A stretch of DNA of 64,000 nt from Excoecaria cochinchinensis (GCA_947683425.1 CANTUQ010000109.1:1518501-1582500); one strand, 5' to 3'. Shown: positions 37,906-50,774, counted from the first letter of the stretch. Numbers and translations: made by a program. The notes: generated by a model from the letters alone, not told the origin.

Positions 37906-40717
37906 TGTAGACACCGGGTCATGAGACAACTCAAACCAAGGTTACCCGATGATGAAAACGACACGTGCTTAAGAGTAAAATGATTAAAAATGATGATCCC
38001 CTTGTCGAAGCCTCTATTTTTATTTTTATTTTTATTTTTCGATTTTTTTCAGTCCCTATACCGCGCGGTTTGCGCGCCGCGTGCGGGTCGTGGCGGCACA
38101 CGCCGTACGGGCCCTAGAGCGCGCGATGCCAGGGGGGACATGCTCCCCTGGCGCGTGAGCCCCCTTGTGCGCGCATCGCAGGGGAGCTGTGTGCTCCCTT
38201 GTGAGCGCTTCACAGGGGAGCTGTGCGCTCCCTTACGCGCGCATCGCCAGGGGCTAGCCGCGCGACATGCAACCAGGCTCTGGCGTGTCGCGTGCCACGC
38301 TGCGCGACACGCGACCCTGTGCGCAGGCTCCTGTAGCCCGTCTTCTTCCTCCAGTGCACCCTTTTTTTCGGGATTTTTGCCATTCCCGGACAAATTTAAG
38401 GTGCAATTAAGGGTTTTTAACCTAGAAAAATTTTCAAAAACCTAGTTTTTCTCCGTTGTCATATAAATAGAAAAAGATAACAAGTTTGAGGAGAGGTTTT
38501 TTTCGACGAACACTGAGGAAGAAAAACCCAGAAAACTTACTTTGAGAGGAAAAGAAGTTTTTTAGAGCAAATAGCAATCAGAAAATCAATTTTCAACAAA
38601 GAATTTGATTTTTGAGTTCAGTTTTCTATTATTAGTTTGTTTAACAAAGTTTCTTCATTTTTTTTTTACTTCAAAAAAACTCTTTCATTTTTGTTTCAAG
38701 CCAATCGACAGGAATCAAGTTTCTTCATTTTGCTACGAATATTAAATCTCTGAGGGTAACTATCTGAGCTAAATTCACTTTCCATTTCTCTTTTATTCAT
38801 CCTCGTTTATTCTCCCATTGTATATATTCATCTTTACTTGATTTTTGCTCTATACTGTATATAATATCATTGTTGTATTTTGTGTTATTTGTTCATCTAT
38901 TCATCTTGTCTTTGGTTTTATTGTTGTTATTGTTGATAATCTGTTTGCTAATCTTTCATTATTTTATCTTTTTTTTCATCTATTAGTTAATCCTGTTCAG
39001 GTGTATTTTTGTTATCTTTTGTTAAATAATATTGTTATATTTTTTTATTATTATTGCCGCTTTGATCTAATTAAGTACATATTATATATTTCTTGTGGCT
39101 TTTTCATCTTGTTGTGTTTATAGTTATAATTCATCTGTATTTGTTGTTTATCTATAATATTTATCATTAGTAATATGCTCGCGAATGTTGGTTGAATATT
39201 AGGCTGTTTTAATATTGTTAAAGTGTGTTATCTCATCATTCATTTATTATTAGTATCATTAATCTTGTTGTTATATGATGTCAATGCTTTCCTCTGTCAT
39301 TTATCATTTCGTGATATTGTTTTATTTTTCAACATTGCTACTGTTCATGTCTTGCTTGTATATTAAGATTCATAATTAATAATTAATGTAATAGGCAATA
39401 TATTCGTTAGATTATTCATTATTTGCATGATGTATAGCTTATTTGCATGATGTATAGCATAGTTCATAAGTTAACAATTATTCAATTGATTGTGTGTATT
39501 TAATTGGGGTTTAATTTATTTAATTCGTTTGATTACATGTTTAATTGATTATTTATATTAAGTTGACATAATTGATTGCATATGTTTAATTAATTTAATG
39601 GACTATCATATTATTCCAATAATTATTTAATTGATTGTATTATTTGCTTAAATAATGGATTATTCGATTAATTTATTCAATTAGTTGTTCATGCATATTA
39701 TTCAATTGATTAATTGTTTATTTAATTTACACAATTATTTACTTGTTTATATTATATTATTGATTTGATTTAATTTACTAACATTTCACTTTACTTTGTT
39801 CTTTTTTTAATTGTCCCAAAACGTGCTTATTTCACTTTGAGTGGTATATTCGAGTGGATCGGGGGACCGAGAAAACTAAGACCTTCAAAACTTGGGTTTG
39901 CATTCTTAATCGCTGCATTTAATTTGTTATATTATTTTTATGTGTTTACATGTAAAAATGTATTTTAAATTTGCCCGTATAAAAATCACATTATTTACAA
40001 TAATTAAAATTGAGGATCTTTTATTAATAAAATGGACCAATATCCTATTTTTATCCAATAAAATCTCACCTTCAAATGGGAAAATAATTTTTTTATAAAA
40101 TGGGATTATTCATCCCGGTTTTCTCAATAAATGCCCAAAAATAGTTCCCCAATTTTCTAAGTTAATAAAAGGAACCAATGTTCCAAAAATTTAATGAATG
40201 GCCCGATTTATGTATGGTGTATTTTATTCTCTTTTTATAAAGTGTTTATTTATTTATTCATGTCAGGCCCTTGTAATTTAAGTTTTAGGGCAAATTTTAC
40301 TCTTGTAATTTATTCATTTATTTAATCGCTTTGTTTATTGCTTTCCAATATGGATGATGTGCGCTTTAAGTTTTATGCATGATTGCGTGAGAAGAGAGAT
40401 GAAGTGTCATTTTCTTAAAAACTCATTTATAAAAAATTAACTTAAATCATTAATAAAAGTAAAGTTCCGAACACTTTCTCTGGTTTAAGACAATCGAGAT
40501 TAGAGACCTTTCCCAATTTCTTGTAAATTGGGTGGCGACTCCAAAATACCTCAAGGTGCGTAAAGGTGTCGCGAGATTAGATGATCCTCCTAATGTTCTA
40601 TTGGGTAGGAGGCATCCAAGATGTCTCGCGATGCCCAAGTTCAAAAGACGCAAACCAATCCCTCGAGCCCCAAAAGGCGGGCTCAAAGGGGGCCTTGCTG
40701 GTTCGGCGCATGTCACA
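37906..40717 (+). mobile_element. Solo LTR related to the Ogre-like LTR
   Basis: A 2.8-kb insert between Tat gag and protease, starting TGTAGACACCGG and ending GCATGTCACA. These ends and the internal ACCAATRTCC blocks match the inverted LTR at 33995-36399, so it is the same LTR family in sense orientation on the plus strand, clearly diverged. It has a TATA-like catataaatag (about 38458) after a GC-rich island. Flanks TAAGC and CAAGT agree at 3 of 5 bases, a possible decayed duplication. No internal domain is attached. Confidence 0.78.
38050..38340 (+). repeat. GC-rich short tandem repeats in solo LTR
   Basis: A GC island in otherwise AT-rich DNA. About three ~35-bp copies with CAGGGGAGCTGTGTGCTCCC cores alternate with GCGCGCATCGC blocks, followed by a GCGCGACACGCG-rich palindromic stretch. 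The related LTRs at 18540 and 36060 have GC islands at the matching place. Confidence 0.75.
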
Positions 40718-43700
40718 CAAGTATTATGATATTTTTGAATATTCTAAGAAGCAGAAGGCCAAAGAGGTGTTTTCTTTGAACCCCAGTTCGATAACTATGA
40801 GTTATGAAGTAAAATTTTCAGATGTTGATGGTGTTCATGTTCGCCAACTGCATATTGATTCCCTGGTGGTAGAAGCTTTGATACAAGACTACTTATTCTA
40901 GCACATTATAGTAGATACAGGCATCACGGTCAATTTGATAACCCTCCGAGCTTACAAAGCACTGGGCATGTCAACCAATATTCCAGAGCCAGTGTAGGCA
41001 CCGCTTATCAGGATATCTAGGCAACCAGTCAAGGTAGAAGGATCCATAAATCTAGCTATTCAGCTAGGGGATGATGCAGTTGCGCATCCCTGTACGAGTT
41101 ATTTCATGGTGGTGTTTATACCCCTAGCTTACAACGTTATTTTCAGGCATCCTTTACTGACTGGTGTGGATGAATACATTTCTATGCGCAAACTGTTGGT
41201 GAAAATTCTTGCTTCTGGGGGCACAGCAGCACTACGTCACTATGTTAAAAGAAGCAAACTAAACACTACCACTGGACATATTAGATATTCCAACTGATGC
41301 AGCTTAGAAGGTCGAGCTATTTGATTTGTTGCAAGAAGTTGAGCTGGCGCCGGAGGAAATGGTTAAGATTGCTTCTAGTAAAAAAGGGGTTAAGAAGGAG
41401 GAGCTCAAAAAGGTTTTGATAGAATTTGTTGATGTGTTCGCCTGGCAATCTTAAGACATCAAAAGCATATCTCCCGAGGTAATGTGTCATTCGCTTAACA
41501 TTCAGCCTATCAAGCAAAAAAAGCAGAATCATGCTCTCGAGCGACAACTAGCAATGGCTGAGAAAATAGTTACTCTGTCAAAAAATGGGTTCATATGGGA
41601 GGTTTTATACTCGGAATGGTTATTAAATGTTGTTCTAGTAAAGAAATCTAATGGAAAGTGAAGAATATGTGTTGACTTCACTGACTTAAACAAAGCTTAC
41701 CCCAAAGACAGCTACCCGTTGCTTAATATCGATCTCTTAGTCGATTCTACTGTTAGATTTGAAAAATATGCCTTTTTAGATGCTTCTGCCAGTTATCATC
41801 AGATACCTATGAACCCGATAGATGAAGAGAAGAACGCATTCATTACCCACTGGGCAACCTATTGTTACCATGTTATGCCATTCGGGCTTAAAAACGTAGG
41901 CATTATTTATCAAAGGCTGATGAATAAGTTATTCGCCAACCAGCTCGGAAGGAACATGAAAGTCTATATAGACGATATGATAGTCAAAAGCAAGGCATCT
42001 GGAGATTTACCAACTGAACTTATAGAGACTTTTTCAACTCTAAGAAGGTTCAACCTCGAGCTCAACCCAGAAAAGTGTATTTTTGGGGTGCAGTCCAAGA
42101 AATTTTTGGATTTCATGATATCCAAAAGAGAAATAGAGGCTAATCCAGCAAAGATTCAAGCCATACTTGAGATGGAACCACTGAAGTCAATTAGGGAGGT
42201 GCAAAAACTCAATGGAAGAATAACAGCCCTGGAAAGATATATTTCTTGTTCCGCCAAACGCTGCCTCCCATTCTATTAGGCTCTCAAGAACTTAAAGAAT
42301 TTCAAGTGGACTTCGAAATGTTGGCAGGCTTTTGAAGAATTGAAGTAGTTCCTTAGCATACTGCCACTGCTGAACAGACCTCAAATGGGTGAAATTTTAT
42401 ATATGTATCTCGCGGTTTCATCCAGAGCCATCAGTTCAATTCTGGTCAGAGAAAAAGCTAGCTAGCAATTTCCAATTTATTATACCAACAAGGTGATAAG
42501 GGGTGCCGAGCTGAAATACCCCATATTGGAGCAACTAGCCTTAGCATTGGTTACATCAGCCATTAAGCTTCGGCCTTATTTTCAAGCACATACTGTTGTA
42601 GCTCGGACGAATTCCAATCTCAAAAAAGTGCTCTAGAGATCGGAAGCATCTGGGAGACTCACAGAATAGGCAGCTCATTTGGGGGAGTTTGATGTTTGGT
42701 ATGAAGCTCGCCCTTCCATCAAAGCACAAGTTTTGGATGACTTTGTTGTTGAGTTGCACTCCCCACCTTTAAAGCTAGACACTCATTCTTAAAACTTGTT
42801 TGTTGATGGAGCATCCTCATCAGAAGGTGTTAGAATCAGAGTGATCATCATTGGGCCAAAAAAGATAACGATCAGAGGAATGGCTTATATAACATTTCCT
42901 GCTTCTGATAATGTCGCGAAATATGAAACTCTTTGTTTTGAATTGCAGGTCGCTATTAGGTAAAACCTAATTCTCTGGCCATTTTTTCTGACTCACAATT
43001 AGTTGTCAGCCAGCTGCTCGGCAGATTCAACGCTAAGGAACACATAATGGTTTGGTACAAAGAACCAGTTGCTATTTTATTATTCTAATTGAAGAAAGCG
43101 GGACGCGCATAGTCAATTTAGAAAATACCTCGAGCAGAGAATAAGGTAGCAGATGCCTTGGCCAAGCCATCTTTCCTTCAGAGCAAAATATCTACGGTAG
43201 ACATTGTCTGGTTGATCCTTTCAACACCAACTTATGAGACTTATAAAATTCAGCTACAAAAGCTAATAAACGGTTGGAGATTACCAATTTATCAGTTCTT
43301 AAACAAGGGATTTCTTCTTGAGGACTCGATCTAAGCTTGGAAGGTGGTTCGGTGGTCTAGCCGTTATGCTATTGTGGATGACAAGTTATACAGGTGATCT
43401 TTTTCTCATCCCTGGATGCTCTGCTTAATCATGGAAAAAGGTGATTTTATACTAAGAGAAATCCATAAAGGCATTTGCGAGGCACATGAAGATGCTCAGG
43501 CCATAGCTCAGAAAGTCTTATTGCAGTGATATTATTGGCCCAGCATGGAAACAGACTCCAAATAGCTTATTTAGAAGTGTGATAAGTGCCAGCGGTTTGG
43601 CAATATAATGCATCAAAAGTCAACTCATCAGGTACCTATTTATAGTCCTTGGTCGTTCGCTCAGTGGGTTATCGACATACTTGGCCCTTTTTCGTTGGCT

Positions 43701-44510
43701 ACCTGGCAGAGAAAGTTCTTGGTTGTTACGGTGGATTATTTTACGAAGTGGGTTAAAAAAAAACCCTCACCAACAATTACCCTCTCAAATATAATCAAGT
43801 TTCTCCAGAAGTCCATCATTAAAAGGTTCAGAATCCCGCATACCATCATTACTGATAATGGTAAGCAGTTTTATTGTTTGCCCTTTAAGAATTATTGTGC
43901 AAAATTAAAAATTTGACTTTGATTTACTTTGGTATACCATCTGCAATCAAATGGCATGACTGAGGTAACCGACCGAACCATATTGGCTGGGCTGAAGAAG
44001 AGACTCGATGACGTAAAAGGCTTCTAGGTCGATGAGCTGAATAATGTGTTGTGGGCCTACCAAACTTCCCCTCGATAGGCAACTAGAATCACTCATTTTT
44101 CTCTCACCTACGGAGTTGAAGCTGTTATTCCGTGTGAGATCGGTATCCCCAATGTCCGAACCTCAAGATACAATACTAAGGAAAATGAAGCAAGCCTATT
44201 TTATCTTCTAGATCGACTAGAAGAATTAAGGGAGTCGGCCCAAATTCAATCTGCAGTATATAAGCAGCGCATGTTGTCTTATCATGATCGAAATTTGAAG
44301 CACAGATCTTTTCGAGTTAGGCAGCTCGTTCTCAAGAAAGTTGTTGCAGTACACACGACGGTAGGAGTTGGAAAGCTTAATCAGAATTGGAAAGTCCCTT
44401 ATATGGTACACGAAGTCAAAGGGGGAGCTTATAGGTTGAAAGATCTCTCTGGGAAGTTACTCTCCCACTCTTGGAACATTTCCAACTTTAAGTTATATTA
44501 TCATTAATAA
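40718..44510 (+). pseudogene. Tat element pol (protease, RT, RNase H, integrase)
   Basis: Protease lies at about 40750-41260 with active site VDTGITVNLI. RT starts near 41600: DLNKAYPKDSYPL, PFGLKNVG and an intact YIDDMIVKSK box (about 41965). An RNase H-like region near 42800 begins FVDGASSSEG. The integrase zinc domain lies near 43480-43600, the core has DYFTKWV and IITDNGKQF (43730-43870), and the C-terminal part ends LSHSWNISNFKLYYH at 44507. The gypsy order of domains is kept, but stop codons occur in every domain. Confidence 0.9.
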
Positions 44511-44676
44511 GTTCAGTTCAGCAGAATAGCCATATGAGCACTTATTTCATTGTAAGCTTAGCCTATCAATTTTGCTAATCCGAGCATTTAATTAATTATC
44601 AATAAAAAGTTCAGTTCGGAAATATCGCCAAGAGCATTCATCCTATTTGTGTTCTATCAGTTTTATTAGTTCAAGC

Positions 44677-45273
44677 TAGGGGTGTGCAAATGGTCGGTTC
44701 GATTTGATTTTGGACCGAACCGAACAGACCGAAAATCAAACTTGAGAAATTTTCAGAACTGAACCGAGGACCAAAGTTTTTTGAAACGAAACCAAATAAA
44801 TCGAAATAATTTTGGTCGGTTCGGTTTGGTCCAATATGGGTCCATAAATTAAATTAACTTATATTCAACAAAATAAAACCATTTAAAATAACTAAAAGGA
44901 AAAAATATACATAAATTTTTTATATTATGTTCCTAATAAATACTAAGTAAAATTATACTAAAAAAATACATTAAAAATAAATACAACATAAGTTCTTATT
45001 AATAATACATTCAATATATTTTCAATTAAAAAAAATATACATGTAAATAAATATAACTATAGTGTATATTTAGGTTTAGGTTATATATATATATATAAGC
45101 AAAATGGTGAGTTTAACAAATTTCAGTCGGTTCGGTTCTTTCAGTTTTATAATCATAAGAACCGAACCGAAATACTCGAAGTTTAACTTCGGTTCAGAAT
45201 CAAACAAATCGAAAATCGAAAAAATCGAACCAAATGGACCAAAATTCATTCGGTTCGGTTTTGCACAACCCTA
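44677..45273. mobile_element. hAT-type MITE, copy 1 (597 bp)
   Basis: Ends TAGGGGTGTGCAAA and inverted TAGGGTTGTGCAAA, with a perfect 8-bp duplication GTTCAAGC (44669-44676, 45274-45281). Subterminal arrays of CGGTTCGG and its complement make the ends able to pair. No coding potential. Same family as 47708-48396. Confidence 0.92.
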
Positions 45274-45524
45274 GTTCAAGCATTTATTTATAATCTGTTT
45301 GGTTGATCTTAAATTATTATATCAATTTTCAAATACTTCGCTTATAACAGCTATATCATTATTCGAGCAAACAGTTTTATCTATACAGGTTTTCGCCATA
45401 CTTATGTAATAAATTCTGCAAAGTTAATATAAAAAGAATTCATTCAGATCAAAAAAATGCCAATCTCATTAATTGTAAAATAGTTACAGTTCAAAAGTTA
45501 GAAGTAATACAGGAGGAATTTTAT

Positions 45525-47356
45525 TCAATTGTCCGGATAAACATCATCCAGCCAGGACCAATCCATATTCGGATGTCGTTCTTTCATTGCTTGGATGAGA
45601 TTAGTGTCGAACGCAAGGTATTTGTCTACTGCTAAATCTTCCCCAGCTCGGCTCTCTCTTTATTTACTTGCTCTTTCTCTTGATTGGCTTGCTCTAAACT
45701 GGATGCAGCAGTCTGGCCCCTCTTCTTCTCTTGGTTTAGACTGGCCTCAGCCACAACAGCTCTTTCCTTTGCCTCCGCTACATCGTCTTTATAGGCGAGC
45801 ATTTTTGTCTCGGCCTCTAGAGCTCATTTCTCAGCTGTGCCTCTTTTTGACCCAGCTTCACCAAGTTGGTATCGGAACCGGGACACTTCTTTTTCCCATT
45901 TTTTCTACGCGAGGATCAACTTGTTCATTTTGCCAATAGCAGCTCTTCCTAGCATGCACCCCTACAAAAATAAAATGCTTACGTTCCATTTAGGCTCAAG
46001 CTTACCGAACACATTAAGTGTTACAGGATTAGAAGTTACCTCCACTTGATGCTTTTTCATAGTGTAGCTCAATTATTCGGCACTCAAGTTAAGCAGAGGT
46101 GTGGCTTTTGAGGGCACACAGGCAATTTGGTGAACAAAAGTTGTGAAGTCGAGGTTCTTCTTTGACCAGGTTTTCCCTTTCCTTTGCCAAAACTTCTGAA
46201 TGTCTTCAACAAGAGTTTTTAGTTCTTGCGCCCATGATTTAGGATCAGGAGTGTACACCTGTTCTCTGCCTTCGAAGTTAGTAACCTGTGTTGGTGCTGC
46301 TCTGGGAGAGTCATCGGCTACCACTATGGGAATTGGTGTTATAGTAATAGTAGTCGAATTGGGGTTCGGAGCTGGAGCATTCGAGCGCGGAGATAGAACG
46401 GGCGAGCTCGGGTTTGCTTTAGTTGTTGCAGTAGCATGTTGGCTTCCTTCAGCTCTTTGCCTTTTTGCCTTCATGAGCTCAACCATGCTAGGTCGGGAGC
46501 TCCTCTTCATAGATGCAATAAAGCAAACAATAAGGAACAAATTATAGTAGAGTGGGAAATAAAGAAATTTACCCTTTTTCTTAGAGTTTAGTTTTGATGG
46601 TGGAAGAGGGATTCCACATTGCAGCTGAAAGTTAATGTCCGTCTTTTCTTGAGCTAGTTCTCTCCACTGAGCAAGTGTGTTCTCCTCTGCTTTATTAAGG
46701 CATAGCGGGTTATCATTTTTATTGATGTACTGACACTATTGAGTTTTTAATGGGAAGTTCGATTCGCTCTCAATTATAAAGAACCGATTCTTTTAGTTCT
46801 TTAAGGACTCAGGATTTTCGGAGAATACCCCATAGCCATCTCGGGCTTGAATGTTGTTGTGATCCTCACCATTAGCTCGGAGTCCCACCACTTGAGTAGC
46901 CCAAAAAATATAGAGGGTGAGATCTTTGTCGTGTTCGGCTGCCCAGATTTGTAGTGCTGAGAGAGTTCCCTAGGCGTTGGGATGCACTTGCCCGATGGTC
47001 AAGCAGTAATAGTCCAGAAATTCAAGCTCAACGTCTGTTAGTGAGAGACTTACTCCGGCTTCAAAGTCTGCCTCATAAATGATTATAGTTTTCTTGCCTT
47101 GAAATTTGGCATTGACTTTCAGAGAGGCACCATCAGCACGTATTTTTTACGAGTAAGGTACGTCCATTTTCTTTCTCAACTCGTTCATATCGTTAGGTTT
47201 CAGGACTGAACTTATGCTTCCCACACTGGGAAGTCTTCTCGATTCTTTTCTTCCCTCTGGCCTTGGCTGACTAGCACTAAGGGACTCTTAGGGACTATTG
47301 ATCGTAAGCCTTTCCTCTACCCTCACCCTCTCCCTAGAGCTTTCGGAGGCACTCAT
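45525..47356 (-). pseudogene. Antisense extra gene in the 3' region of the Tat element
   Basis: It runs opposite to pol. The minus-strand frame starts MSASESSRERVRVEERL at 47356 and stays in one frame, with a few stops, through ADGASLKVNAKFQGKK, FLDYYCLTIGQVHPNA and a Ser/Pro/Thr-rich part with MKRSSRPSMVELMKAK, to about 46040. A GAG|GTAACT donor (46039) and TTTTTGTAG acceptor (ending 45962) define a 78-bp, phase-0 intron. A coiled-coil-like region follows (EAETKMLAYKDDVAEAKE), and the C terminus is MDWSWLDDVYPDN, ending at 45525 after a frame change. Similar antisense genes are known from Tat elements. Function is unknown. Confidence 0.7.
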
Positions 47357-47707
47357 TGTAAGGAAAAAAAGAGAGAGAGGGTACAAACCTAAAATAGCAA
47401 AGTAAATCTGAAGGGAGAATCTAGAATCATATAGTAGAGGAATACTTGAGCATGAAAACTTCTAATCAAATGAGAAAGGAAACCTGGAGAAACAAAAATA
47501 AAAAATGAAGATGAACAAAGCTTTAAAACAGATGGCCTAGAACAGAAAGAGGGCAAATAAAGGAGAAAATGATGAACATATAGAGCAAAAAAATGGAGTA
47601 GCAAGAGAAAAAGCAGGAAATTCAGAAAATAAAAAGAATGGATATATATAAAAGAAGTAAGCCAATAGTTATTGTACAGGTGGCAGGCTGTGATTAGTGG
47701 TGTCAGT

Positions 47708-48149
47708 TAGGGGTGTGCAAATGGTCGGTTCGGTTCGGTTTTGGACCGAACCGAACAAACCGAAAACCAAACTTGAGGAATTTTTAGAACCGAACCGCGG
47801 ACCGAAATTTTTAGAACCGAAACCGAATAAACCGAAATAATTTTGGTCGGTTCGGTTCAGTCCAATCGGTTCTTCACAAATATAGATTTTTTTTTTTAAA
47901 TTTTTAACTTATATGGATCCATAAATTAAATTAACTTATATTCAATAAAATAAAACCATTTAAAATAACTAAAAAAATTATACATAAATTTTTCATATTA
48001 TTTTCCTAATAAATTAACAAAATTACATTAAAAAAATACATTAAAATAAATACAATATAAGTTCTTATTACTAATATATTTAATATACTTCAATTAAAAA
48101 AAAACATATATGTAAATAAATATAACTATAGTGTATATTTAGATTTAGG

Positions 48150-48194
<45 letters not shown>

Positions 48195-48396
48195 TAAAAT
48201 GGTGAATTTTAAAAACTTCGGTCGGTTCGGTTCTTTCGGTTTTACAATTTTAAGAACCGAACCGAACCGAAATAACCGAAATTTAATTTCGGTTTAGAAC
48301 CGAACAAACCGAAAACCGAAGAAACCGAACCAAATGGACCAAAATCCATTCGGTTCGGTTCGGTTTTCGGTTCCGGTTCGGTTTTGCACAGCCCTA
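47708..48396. mobile_element. hAT-type MITE, copy 2 (689 bp)
   Basis: Ends TAGGGGTGTGCAAA and inverted TAGGGCTGTGCAAA, with a perfect 8-bp duplication GTGTCAGT (47700-47707, 48397-48404). It is longer than copy 1, mainly through a TA microsatellite (48151-48189) and an extra ~50-bp AT-rich stretch near 47870. Confidence 0.92.
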
Positions 48397-48571
48397 GTGT
48401 CAGTAATGATAACGTTTAGCACAGGAACCGAAGCGCTCCAATGATGGCATTAACTGTACTAGCCATCACTTCGCCTGAAACAAGGCACTATCATCTCGTT
48501 AATGCGTCATGCGCTTAACGGTTACTTTTTAAATTTTAATTTACCGCTTGAATGACATAAATGTCATGCAC

Positions 48572-48600
48572 TTGAAGGTTGGGGTGGGGGGGGGAACTTA
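48572..48600 (+). other. Polypurine tract of the Tat element
   Basis: A purine-rich run with a long G stretch immediately before the 3' LTR at 48601, as expected for the plus-strand primer. Confidence 0.75.
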
Positions 48601-49090
48601 TGATATGAATCTAGGTAGCTGAGCTCATCTGAATATTCTCTCAATAATAGCTCGGTATTTCCTGACAGCTCGAAATCAGCTTGTTTTCGATAATTACAAG
48701 GATTGTCAGAGTCCTTTGAAGGTTCCAATTTCGTCATAATGCTGATCATTACACGGATATTTTAAGATTTACCTTATCTAATCAGGGATTAATAATAAAT
48801 CAGGAATCTGAGTTCTATCACAATTATGACTTGAAGTTTTATCCTATTTAAAACTTGAATCTTATTTAGCATTTGATTTCTATTCCAACACTGATTTCTA
48901 ACTCTATAAAAGGAGATTCAAGGTATATTTTCTCTCTCTTAACTTTTTCCAATTTCACGATACTTTTTCTTCTTCGTCAATTCCCTGACTTGATCGTCGG
49001 AGTCTTTTTTATCGAAAATTCGCTATAGTTCTTTGTTTTTAGATGACCAGCTAGAAACGACAAGCCCCAAATTTTCGGACAGTCATTACA
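48601..49090 (+). repeat. 3' LTR of the Tat element
   Basis: Begins TGATATGAATC. It aligns with 16014-16462 up to ...CAAGCCC and continues about 20-30 bp further; the exact end is uncertain (perhaps ...TCATTACA near 49090). A TATA-like tataaaagg box lies near 48904. Confidence 0.78.
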
Positions 49091-50770
49091 AAAGCATGCA
49101 TTATTGACTCAATTTTTATTAAAAATATAAAACAAGGCTAAACAATAATTTCATTCATTTACTTAAATTAGGACTATTAAATATATTACAACGTCACAAC
49201 AAATCTATTACTTCATTTGTTACTCTAAAAGCATCACTATTAACTGTTGGCACATAGATTAAAAAAATAATTAATATATCTCAATATTATAAAAAAAAAT
49301 ATTAATAAATGACTATATTATCCATTCATTAATTAACAACAAAAAAATAACAATAAACATATAAATGTATTTAAAATATTAAAATAAAGATAAAATAGAA
49401 AAATTGCATTAAATTCTTTCTAGAATTTTGAAAATTGTATTAAATTTCTCATTTGCTAAATGTCTTTTTTATATTATTTTGTTTTTGACCTTTTTAATAA
49501 TTTGCATGCCATGTGTCCATTTCATGCATTATAGTATTACATCTTTTAATTTAGTTAAACACACGTCATGCAAATAACAAATAAGATAAAGAAGAAATTA
49601 CAAAAGAGAAGACCTTTAGCACTTCTCAAAACCTATAGGATTTAGTCAGAAGAAAGGAAAATCACTAGCAACAATTCAAATCGAATTTTAAGTGATCCAT
49701 TTTCCATGCTAAGTTCATCTAATAGCTATTGTTTCCTCGGTATTTACCTCCACAATTTGATTTCAAGAGTTTCCCGCTAATTTCTCGTTATGCTTTGATA
49801 AATAGTGACAAACTCATTTTATCACAAATTGGCAACAAGTAGTTCTCCCACCTTGGTTGCCATGTGACTTGCCACATGCCTTGCACAATATTCACGATTC
49901 TGTGCTAATGACAATGTCACGAATTTGTCTATTTTTATTTGCGGATGATTTTTGCCCCCAATTTTAGTTTCGTTTTTTATTTTTTCTCGCTGAGTAATTT
50001 TGCCAATTAGCTTTGAAATTTTTTTTTGCTAAATTTCATCGTGAAACTGTGATATTTTTTGTATGGTATAATATACGAATTATAGAACACAAATGAAAGA
50101 ATAAGAAAAATAAACTAACAATACATAACATTTGAAGAAAGTAAAAAATCATTAAAATAAATAAATTCAAAGGAGTAAGAAAGAGATAAAAAAATAATAA
50201 TAATAAAAATTTGGGTGAAATATATTGTGTAACATTCATGGCTTAAACATGTACTTATAGGGCATGGCGGCATGCACAATAGATAATTTTTTTGGAGGCT
50301 TATAATTATTATTTCATAATTATGTTAAAAAATGATTATCTAATTATAATCATAAATTTAAATTGCCAACATGGTTTTTTGTTTTGTTAAAATTAATCTT
50401 TTTATCCAATTAAAAAAACAAATAATATTAAAAAATTATCTTTGAATTATCATTAAATTATGATAATATTTAAAAAATATTAATTATATATAAAAATTTC
50501 ATAATTATCTTTAGTTAATGAAAATATTAGTTAAATATAAATAATTTTTTCAAGAAACTCACACTTTGTTGAACTTCGAAATTTAAATACAAATTGCAAT
50601 ACAACAAAAATAATTTCTTAACTTTTTTGAAAAAATAATTAAAAATTGGGATTCAAGTAATGGGAAGAGAAGAAAAGAAAAAAGAATTAAAGAATAAATG
50701 AAGTGATAAATAAAATAATAATTGCAATTACCAATCAACGGTGAGTGATCCTTATCAAAATCGGATAATC
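49091..50770. other. AT-rich intergenic DNA, no gene seen
   Basis: Low-complexity AT-rich sequence between the retroelement nest and the SKP1-like gene. No supported feature. Confidence 0.65.
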
Positions 50771-50774
50771 ATAA

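Larger units (their letters stand above)
16014..49090 (+). mobile_element. Decayed Ty3/gypsy Tat-lineage element (outer shell of the nest)
   Basis: Two homologous LTR copies (16014-16462 and 48601-~49090) in the same orientation enclose a plus-strand gag (36405-37905), a pol (40718-44510) and an antisense extra gene (47356-45525). Pol order is protease, RT, RNase H, integrase, so it is gypsy type. The RT motifs, the wide spacer after pol and the antisense gene point to the Tat lineage. It is split by an Ogre-like element (16465-36399), a solo LTR (37906-40717) and two MITEs. Every coding part has stops. No convincing target duplication was found. Confidence 0.85.

Noticed and set aside
37990..38445. 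151- and 114-codon open frames on both strands
   Set aside because: Open only because the GC-rich island of the solo LTR lacks AT-rich stop codons.
45595..46547. Plus-strand open frames (114 and 115 codons)
   Set aside because: They are shadows of the antisense gene at 47356-45525, which has the recognisable protein pattern.
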